From positions 2,091,770-2,131,120 of the forward strand of contig NC_049990.1 in the NCBI RefSeq assembly GCF_000003815.2: 39,351 nucleotides of DNA, read 5' to 3'. The notes below the pieces were generated by a model, which was not told where the DNA came from, did not search any database, and saw only the letters and a list, made by a program, of their open reading frames with translations. Source of the stretch: Branchiostoma floridae (taxonomy: Eukaryota > Chordata > Leptocardii > Amphioxiformes > Branchiostomatidae). This document shows positions 31,645 to 39,351 of the stretch, piece after piece; positions within the stretch are counted from its first letter, which is position 1; every line of letters starts with the position of its first letter. Both the position numbers and the translations under genes were made by a program.

Positions 31645-31919
31645 TAGTTTTTGGGAAATATGAGTATTTAAGACAATCTTGATGAGTTTGTATGAGTTTA
31701 GGTGATTATGTCGAGATTGCCTTGAGTTGCATGCACGTATGGGTATGGGAAATGCCCTCCCCGCTGCTTGCTGGCTTTGACAATCCTCTGGCAGGGAGGT
31801 CTCCTTTGAAAAACGATGCTACACCTGGCTCCATTTTTTTTTTTAATTCTGTTTTCTTTAGCCATGGTAGCCCAACTCAGTGTAACCACACTGCTTTACA
31901 GTGGGGCCCTCCATTCACC

Positions 31920-33727
31920 TCAATAGCCATCTGACGCCTTTCTGCAGAGAAGCACAATTGATCGTTTATTATAGTTTTTTTCAACACGTGACTGAACACA
32001 GATCTTCTGACCGTATAGTTCCAGGTACTCTGTATCAGTAAGATGAATGGCAGGGGCGTATACAGTACTTGTCATATAGACCATGTGTCCGTGGTTGCTG
32101 ATCTGGCTGGAGTCTTCCCAGATAGAGATGTGCCGTGGGTGTTCCATTCTCTTCAGCTTGTTACGCATGTTTGTTATGCAATCTTCCACATTACATTCAC
32201 TCAGCTCTTTCCCTGGCAGCACTTGCGTCCGTCTCTTTATACTCTTGCCCATCAGTTGGTCTCCTCCAAACTTATTTCATCCGACAAGGGGTGCTTCTTC
32301 TCTGCAGGAAATGTTTTCATTTTTACTTTACCAGTTTCTCCATCAAAGACGATCCTTTCGAATTCTTGTGTCACAAGCATTCCATGGCGTGGAAACATTT
32401 TCCGAGTTTGGGATGCGTTTTTTCCGGCGCTGTGGCCAGAAATGGAACGACGTCGACCCTATAACGTCCTGAATCAAACCTGTTTCCAAGTCTGGAGAGG
32501 ATTGCAGCGGGGTCACAAAGCGCAAACAGGAACTCACATTGCAGGTTCACGGTGTTGCGTTGCCCATTCCTCATCATGTCCCTTATACAGAACATTGTGT
32601 TTCCTTGTGAAGACAGCTGCAACATATTTCAACAAAAATTCGAATGTAACGACTACATTTTGACTAAGACGGTCCATTAAAATAAGCACGATGTATGAAA
32701 AGTACAACGTCCATCAGAAATTCTTACTTTCTGTTGTTGTGCTGGACCGCTTCCTCTTGCTGGAGGACTCCTGTGTGGTAACCATGAGGGTTACAATTAT
32801 TGATGATGGTAGTTTGAAACTGAAAGCATTTTTGACATCTTGTTTTTCCATCAGTTTCAAAAGACATTTTCTATAATTATGTCAGTTCTTGCTACAACAG
32901 TTGTAGTGTCATGTCGGACAGTTTGAACTTTCTTATGTGGAAATATGAGTACCAGTAAAGATAAGTACCTTGTCATTAAGGGCTTTGATGTCGTCTTTCA
33001 TGTTGTGGTAATACATCAGCAGTGACTCCACGCAGCTGTTTCCAATGGAGAAGGTGTTTATCTGCTGGCTTTTGTCGACTATTTGGTGTATCACATGATC
33101 CGCAAACCTGGAAAGGAGGAACAGTATTGTCATTATCAGGCCACGTTTTAAATTCTTGATTCTTAGAGTAATGCTTTGAAAACTCATGAAAACAGATTCT
33201 AGAGCTAAGTAAGCTAATCTGGCTACTCGTATGCCATAACAACAACGGTTACCACGACTCACAGTGTTCTAGCTGCACTTTAGCGTAACAGTGCAGGTAT
33301 GCAGAAAAAGGATTTCGAGCCCTGATGATGTATGTCAAAGTGGCTCTATATTGCGAGAAATATGATAAAAATTGATATTCGTGAACAATCACCCAATGCT
33401 TCTGAGCCTCTTCATACCAAAATTATACAAAATCTCTGTAAAATCACGGTATGATGTATTTCTCACGTCAAACTATCTAAACAAATAATCCTATGTAGCT
33501 GTGAAATATTGGACGCATGCTGTCCTAAATCGTACCTGTTTCCAACAGTAAGACATCATCTTGGTTTATCCTTTCGAAAAATGCTCTCGGCTGCAATCCG
33601 AAGTTCATCAGAACTTTCACGGTGCTGTAGCTCCGTTGTCGACTGTGTTCGTGTCCTCTTTAGACAAAGTTCATGGCCCCGTGTTCATCTTTATCCCCTC
33701 CTCCTTCTGCGCCTTTTCTGACCCTTT
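31920..33727 (-). pseudogene. multi-exon gene of unknown family, frameshifted
   Basis: Exon-like blocks with GT-AG borders: 33727-33536; 33107-32969 (FADHVIHQIVDKSQQINTFS...NMKDDIKALNDK; acceptor CCTCCTTTCCAG, donor AAG|GTACTT); 32770-32728 (ESSSKRKRSSTTTE; donor GTAAGA); and a last exon from about 32616 to 31920. The last exon changes frame near 32400 (to TQEFERIVFDGETGKVKMKT) and near 32280 (to LPGKELSECNVEDCITN...IWEDSSQISNHGHMVYMTST...RKASDGY). The C-terminal WxD-S-S-S-HGH pattern resembles uncharacterised invertebrate proteins, but I cannot name the family. Two or three indels and stops point to a decayed copy, or to sequencing errors. Confidence 0.5.
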
Positions 33728-33998
33728 CTGAAAGTAAAATAAGTATTACAGTTTATTTCTGCTTCCATGATTTTTCTGCATTTGCTTCGGTTGCAAGCAA
33801 TCGATATCGGTTTCTTTTCCATACATTTATCTAATCAAAACAGGAATCAAGGAAATTGATCAAGTACTCTCGTAATTTGCTGTGAAGATTTTGAATTATT
33901 AGCAAAAGTTTGAATACCCTTTTCACATGAAACAGTGTATGTGGCCCTTGTCCTGTGTCCTTGGTGTACTGTACTGATGGTGTGGGGAGACAACACAA

Positions 33999-34378
33999 TT
34001 ACTTTGCATGAATCCTCATATGACGAGTGATTGAAATTTCCTGGGCTGCCCTATAGTCGCATCTGTCACAGGGGAAGGCCTCTCACCTGAACGGACTCAT
34101 ATGTCGGGTTAAAACAGCCTTCTGTGCTGCCGTATAGTTGCACTGCTTGGCCTCTCACTCGTGTGTTTCCTCATGTGTACAGTCAGATGGTGTTTATTTG
34201 TAGCACGATAATTGCAGCCTTCAACGTCACATGTGAACTGTCTTTTCCCCGTGTGAATGCTCATGTGTCTGACCAATACACATCTGTATATAGTGCTAAA
34301 TCCACAGTCTTGGCACGTATGGCGCTTCGGAACAGCTTCCTGTTCATGGACCTCTTCCCCAGCTTCTTGTTCAACTGC
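33999..34378 (-). pseudogene. C2H2 zinc-finger exon of a second type, frameshifted
   Basis: Acceptor TGTCATTCATGTAG at 34379, then fingers HTCQDCGFSTIYRC...RHMSIH and FTCDVEGCNYRATNKHHL...HMRKH. A small deletion destroys the first Cys of finger 3 and shifts the frame; after it QCNYTAAQKAVLTRHM and a fourth finger FPCDRCDYRAAQEISITRHM, then a stop at 33999-34001. These fingers differ from the 5-20 kb array: no FSQLxxLK core and a different linker. It is the terminal exon of a separate gene. Confidence 0.65.
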
Positions 34379-34399
34379 CTACATGAATGACAAATTGAT

Positions 34400-35530
34400 A
34401 AAGACAATTAGATGACTCAGAGGTACATCAAAGTTGCAATATATCTCTACACAGAAATTGCCAGCCCAACATTCTGTTTGCACGTTGTTTAACCTGGAGA
34501 GTTATACCATAAATAAGATGCCCTCAAGTACTAAATTCTTTCAACTACTCATATCTATCATATATCCTGGTCAAACCCCTATTTGGGTAGTGTATCAGGT
34601 GGTGGTGGTGCAAAAAATGGTAACAAAAATAAGAAAAGGGTGTGAAAGGTTGGCCACACTTTTTGGCCCTGACTACATGTGGGGTTTCGGGAGGCCAATG
34701 TACTGGGTTTGCCCCAACTTGAAGGTATTGGGCGTTGATGAGGTAACAAAATGTGTTGGTAATCTGTGCCATTCAATTATTGTCTTGAGGAAGTAACTGG
34801 TTTTGTATAGGCCTGTTTTACAGGTGAGTGTAATGTACCAGTATGGGCAGAACACTTGTGGGGATTGTTCCTAGTGAGGTATTGGTGCACACGCAGTTAT
34901 TGCTACCAGACTGTTAATAGCTTTGTAAAGCAGTATTATTCTTGCTTGTTTCCTTCTTAGTCATGCAGAGTGATGTATCCATTTGTGTCTGTAGCTGTCA
35001 GATACAAACTTCCTGTTACAAAGTCATTGGACACATATCTTGCCGCTCTTTTTCTGCATCTATTCTATCTTTTCTTCCAGGACATTTCAGAAAGCACGTT
35101 GTTGTTTGTGCGGACCCAGATGTGTGGCTGCGTAACTTAGGTCTAACTGGAGATGTGTGCTTTAGCCCTTACCTCTCTGCTTGGCCCCTATGTGCTATTT
35201 CCCTTTTTAGATTATACACATATAGCACAGTATCTAAGGCTGCTACATTCAAGAGCAATTTTAGTTCAAGTTCATCTATTGTAGTACAAGTATTTTACAA
35301 TTATATAACCTGGGCCAAGAGGGTTTGGTAGTGTGTGTTTGTGAGTTAACAGCATCAATCCGCCACACAGTTGCTAGCTGGTTCGCTGGCCCTTGTCCTG
35401 TGTCCTTGCTGTACACAATCCCCTGCCCCATGTGACACGATCAGTTCCTTCATGTGAGTTAACAGCATAATTCAGGAAGCTATCGATTGATCTTGTGATA
35501 TTTGCTGACTGGTCTGTACCCACAATACAA
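34400..35530. other. no gene recognised; duplicated zinc-finger 3' flank
   Basis: Two plus-strand frames of 120-129 codons lack domains or splice support. GGCCCTTGTCCTGTGTCCTTG at 35388 repeats the same words at 33943, just beyond the zinc-finger exon, so part of that gene's 3' region is present twice. Confidence 0.4.
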
Positions 35531-35539
35531 AAGACAAGG

Positions 35540-35720
35540 TTATACCGGCTATATAGATACAGATACAGATATACAGACTACAAAAATATAGAATACAACA
35601 CGGGGTATTCCGTATCGCCCGATGTAGGGCCCAACAACGGGTAGGGTCGGCCGACGGCGAAATGCAGCTGGAGTAGGTGATCCGATATATGATGAAAATT
35701 ACAACTATATAAGATAAAAA
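35540..35720 (-). mobile_element. possible LINE 3' end with TATCTG tail
   Basis: On minus, a GC-rich GTCGGCCGACCCTACCCG block leads to ATATCTGTATCTGTATCTAT, a short tandem tail typical of non-LTR elements. Confidence 0.35.
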
Positions 35721-36176
35721 GTGGTTACAATTTACTCCTCATAGGCCGATGTTTCATCTACATGTAGTTCTGAAAATGAACAGTACAAATAGTTGGCTTT
35801 TTTGGGGTACTCCGCGGTGGGCACTTACAAAGAAACCCTTCCAAAATATAAATGGGGCCCCCAAATCGTGTGTTTATGTAGATGATAAATTGCCTTTTAT
35901 TGCCCCCATGTCATATCGAAGGATTTGAGTTGAAAGGTTGTGTTGAGCTCTTGTTGCATGACACCCAACCATACTTTGCAATGATGTGTGAATTGCTATC
36001 TTCCCAGCCCACTGACCCATTTATAAAATGTTAGTCAAACAATTGTAAAAAAAATGTAAATAATGGTAGAATGCAGTTAGAGTCCATTCCAAGACCCCAC
36101 ACGGGTTATAATTTACACCAAATTAGCTCCTAAGTTGACACAGTTCAAAGGGTTCTTCATCATCATCAGTTCAAGT
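35721..36176. other. no gene seen
   Basis: AT-rich, no supported frame or repeat. Confidence 0.35.
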
Positions 36177-36315
36177 TCATCTGTCAAGTTTTAAGACAGC
36201 CATATATGCATGTTCCTCTCGATTATGTTTCAACATGTGTTTTTGGAGGGTCCGAGAGTAAGCAGTAGAAAAGTCACACTCTAGTGTGAGATGAGGCTCT
36301 GGACACTGGCAGGTA
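36177..36315 (-). pseudogene. decayed zinc-finger exon
   Basis: Two adjacent acceptors (GGCAG at 36316, CCAG at 36306), then CPEPHLTLECDFSTAYSRTL and QKHMLKHNREEHAYM to a stop at 36177. The His pair and CDFSTAY are finger-like, but the first Cys is misplaced, as if one codon were lost. Of the same type as the 34.0-34.4 kb fingers. Confidence 0.5.
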
Positions 36316-36375
36316 CTGCCAAAACTTAGTTTTCTTTGCTGCTGTCTGCATATGGGATCTTCATATCTTCTCCTT

Positions 36376-37559
36376 AGGCCACACCAATTTAATTAGTTGG
36401 TTCTCGGAATCGCCGCTTCTATTTTTCCCAATTTCAAAAAAAAAAAAATCGGATCAGATCCACCACTCCGTTCAGTTGCCTGTTGCTGACAAACTATCGG
36501 GTTCAGAACATCTGGAAGTACCAGTAGATTTATTTTTTCTCACCCCAAATCTTTTGTTACCAATTTATTTATTTCTAGTTTGTTGCAAAACATAATTAGG
36601 AACACATAAATCATCGTAAATATGAGATACACATGGACAAGTAACGTAGCAGAAGTTCATAATCATGGCTCAGGAGCATGTGCTCAAACACACAGTAAAT
36701 TTTCAACTGAAACACAGAAATCGGCACCCAAATAAACAACTCAATAAATAAGTAGTACTTTTTCACTCTTGTACCTCCATAGTCAACATGTTTTGGTATG
36801 CCTGAAAGGTAAAAATTCGTCCGAAAGCCGTCCGAAAATGAAGTAAACAAACCGAGCGGCAGCCATTTTGTGAAGTGTGCAGCAGCGCCCCCTATCTTAC
36901 TATCAGACTTCACAGCTCTTGACTTGTACTGTAATACAGCGAAGGGTCACTGGGTTTTTTCAAGGAGGTTTTTATCAAGTTGCATCTAATTTTTTGCTAA
37001 CAAACAATTGTACATGTAACAAAAAAAGGAGAATTAATATATGGTTTATAGTATATAGTACTTTTGGTTGTGCATTTATTTTTTGGGGAGTGCAAGTGTA
37101 TTTATGATTTTTTTCATCTGCACCAGTTGACCATGAAATGTATTTAGAGCCTTGGATGTATGGATTTTAACCAACACGGAGGGCAAATAATTCCAGCAAT
37201 GTTTTTATTTTTATTTCTAGAGATAAACTTATATGAAATTTGTTGTTGTTGTTGTAGTTAGAATAGAAATTCTACTAAATTAAATACAAAATAAGCTTAA
37301 TTTCTGTAAAAAATACTAACATTATACTGGTCTGTTTAAGATGTTTTGTGTTTACCACGTGATAAGATAAAAATTAGATAGTTAACTAGAACGAAATATA
37401 TTATATCATATTATAACAGATAAACTATTTTTAGCACACGTATACCATGGGGTCTGGGCCTGACCCCCAACTTGTTGCAAGTTTTTTTTTTTTTCGCCCT
37501 GTCGCTTCAATTTTTTTCTGAAAAAATCCGAGAACCAACAAATTAAATTGGTATGGCCT
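36376..37559. mobile_element. 1.18-kb TIR element
   Basis: The left end AGGCCACACCAATTTAATTA and GTTGGTTCTCGGA is mirrored at 37559-37527 with about three differences over 33 bp. A-runs follow on both sides. The interior is AT-rich with one 100-codon minus frame (36913-36611) that includes CAAAATGGCTGCCGC and a possible splice acceptor at about 36.81 kb, but no transposase. The target duplication is unclear. Confidence 0.65.
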
Positions 37560-38200
37560 TATTAGAGTATTCTTTTCGACTATTGTCTCCGTCTTCAATT
37601 TTGGCAGTGTCGTCTTCGCGGTCTTTTCCCCCTATCTGTTCCACTGAACTGAACAGTTCCTCTGTTTTCCAACTCGCAGCGAATGTTGTTCCTCCAGGAC
37701 AATGAAAACTGATTTTATATGATTATGTCATGATCCCCATATCCACTGGGTACATGGTGGCATAGACATCTTCTTAAGCATACATATTCCCGATTACTTG
37801 CTCATTATTTTGAAGAAAAAAATTGATAACAGATAGAGTAGACAACTTGTTTTATCAATGGAAAGGGACAAGATTATCATGGTCACTTTGCATGTTATTT
37901 AAAAGCTTTTTTTATCAAGTGAGGGGCTCTGATAAGATGAAAAGGGGAAGAACTTTACAGCAACTAGAATATGGAAACCTACATCAGTCAGCAAACTAAC
38001 ACCACTCCAAAACATTCTATTGATCTGCAGCCCTGTCATATATAGATCTGGACAAGAAATATGCCACAGGATATGCGAACGGTGCAAACACTTTTGAACA
38101 TGAACTGCACAATATGTGTATCTACACGGCCATGTAAATCATAAGCAGGTGATGATAAGGTGTTTTCAGAAAGGTGGACAGGTGTCTCATCAATGTTAAT
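37560..38200. other. no gene seen
   Basis: AT-rich sequence without a supported frame. Confidence 0.35.
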
Positions 38201-38209
38201 GCGTGGCAA

Positions 38210-38503
38210 CTACAGACAGTTCCATACTGGGAGTAGACGGTCCAGTCGAATTTGGAGAACCCATTCCCTGGAGCTTGTTGAAAACCTGCTCCCCCATCTC
38301 CCTGTTGGACGGCCTCTTCTGCGCTTCCATAATGTACCTGGATCAGATGTCAGTTTCATCACCAATTGCGTGGGGGTTGCTATGGATGCATGTCCTAAGA
38401 AAGTCGTCCATTGTTTGGTAATTCTGGCACTGGTTGGTGCTTGTTTTGTTCTAGGGTGGATAGATTCGTTGGAAATGAAGTCTTGCCTGCGTATGCCTTC
38501 CAT
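38210..38503 (-). mobile_element. possible LINE C-terminal remnant
   Basis: ITKQWTTFLGHASI... and WKRRRGRPTGRWGSRF resemble the GH(V)-RM and RRGRP--RW motifs at the end of LINE polyproteins. No other part of a LINE is recognisable next to it, and the opposite strand is also open (38160-38666), so this is tentative. Confidence 0.3.
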
Positions 38504-38712
38504 CCTTCTGATAGAGATGTGTGTGATGAAGATCTGTAAATCCTATACCAACGCACTTGTGCTGGGATTCCACACAACCCCTTCCTTTATTTTTCCCTCA
38601 TCAAAAGCAAACAGCCCAATCTTACCATGGCTTCCTCTCAAACGTGCCGTTCATTCGCCTTATTGAGGAAATTTGCCAACCACTATGAGAAATCCTGACT
38701 TTGTTAGAGAAG

Positions 38713-38782
38713 GGGCTGCACGAGCAACCTCCATGGAGGAGCTCCACAGAGCTGACCTCCATGGAGGTTGCTCGTGCAGCCC
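38713..38782. repeat. perfect 27-bp inverted repeat (hairpin)
   Basis: GGGCTGCACGAGCAACCTCC and ATGGAGG (38713-38739) is repeated exactly in inverse at 38756-38782 with a 16-nt loop. CCTCCATGGAGG in each arm is itself palindromic. Confidence 0.95.
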
Positions 38783-38799
38783 TCCAGCTCCACCGAGCG

Positions 38800-39351
38800 A
38801 GCTCTATGCGCTATGAATACAAACACTTGGTTCTCGTCACCTTCATGGAATTTTTAGTATTACATGGAGGAGCTTCTCTCGTAGAGGACAAACAACCGGA
38901 CTGAACTAGCAGCTGTACGCAAAACATGGTACACGGGCTATGAATGTAAACATTTGGTTCACGTCACCCAAAACAAATTGGTCTTAGCGCTCTATACGGT
39001 AACAGAGGGCTGTTTGAGAGGCGCTCTACGGGTTATGAATGTGTACACTTGGTTCACGTCACCATCAACAAATCCGTGTTTAGGGCTCCATACAGAGATA
39101 CTGTAAACAACAAACACACGAAGCCGATAGCTGTTTGAGCAGCTCCACGGGCTAGATGAATGTAAACACTTGGTTCACGTCACCATCAACAAATCGGTGT
39201 TTAGGGCTCCATACAGAGATATTGTAAACAAGAAACACACAGAGCCGATAGCTGTTTGAGCAGCTCCACGGGCTAGATGAATGTAAACACTTGGTTCACG
39301 TCACCATTAACAAATCGGTGTCTTGTTCTCAAAGTCACGACGTTGTAAACA
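38800..39351. repeat. tandem array, about 121-bp period, running off the window
   Basis: TTGGTTC(A)CGTCACC recurs at 38827, 38954, 39049, 39170 and 39291, with GAATGTAAACACTTGG before it and AACAAATCGGTGTTTAGGGC after. The last two intervals are both 121 bp and those copies are nearly identical; earlier copies are diverged (127 and 95 bp). Each copy holds TGACGTGA (minus). Confidence 0.9.

Noticed and set aside
34434-35331. Two plus-strand frames of 120 and 129 codons
   Set aside because: No domain, no splice support and low-complexity stretches; kept only as part of an unassigned region.
38160-38666. 168-codon plus-strand frame
   Set aside because: The opposite strand has a weak LINE-like motif (RRRGRPTGRW), which explains the region better; neither is strong.

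Overview
The window looks like amphioxus (Branchiostoma) nuclear DNA. The basis is the style of the C2H2 arrays (CEECS[RK]QFS...[13 protein letters not shown] fingers), split genes with GT-AG introns, AT-rich intergenic DNA, and dense foldback/MITE, LINE and SINE remnants. The assignment rests on recognising this style, not on a search.

The core (about 5.16-22.32 kb) is a head-to-tail array of three paralogous zinc-finger genes, all on the minus strand. Each unit has a non-coding or uORF-bearing first exon ending in CAG|GTAAG, a 1.8-2.4 kb intron, one large coding exon starting MST(T)SSV[QK]SLGDV, a 3' UTR with fossil fingers, and a TTTATT (AATAAA on the minus strand) at its far end. Gene 1 (7610-6759) has 9 fingers, with a tenth removed by a TAC-to-TAA change. 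Gene 2 (12474-11197) has 14. Gene 3 (20296 to 17567) would have 9, but its eighth finger is split by a 1,833-bp transposon with a perfect 9-bp target duplication. That transposon contains a nested 100-bp element made of exactly its own two ends, with its own 9-bp duplication. Unit joins lie at TA-rich sequence near a shared TCGCGATATTG. An extra 3'UTR copy plus an orphan last finger (16.44-17.56 kb) suggests unequal exchange with a lost fourth unit.

Left flank (1-5.16 kb): a tRNA-derived SINE, a foldback element, a possible promoter/first exon at about 2.25 kb, and a frameshifted, 5'-truncated LINE with an ADD reverse-transcriptase motif and a C-terminal CCHC.

Right flank (22.3-39.35 kb): gene-poor and repeat-rich. 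It holds pieces of at least three LINEs, two 1.2-1.3 kb terminal-inverted-repeat elements, decayed exons of two genes I do not recognise (24.9-25.6 kb and 31.9-33.7 kb, both with splice signals but broken frames), remains of a second kind of zinc-finger gene (34.0-34.4 and 36.2-36.3 kb), and at the right edge a perfect 27-bp hairpin followed by a tandem array of about 121-bp period that runs off the window.

No operons, CRISPR arrays or full-length RNA genes were seen. The three ZNF proteins are probably nuclear DNA-binding factors differing mainly at DNA-contact residues; no effector domain is visible.
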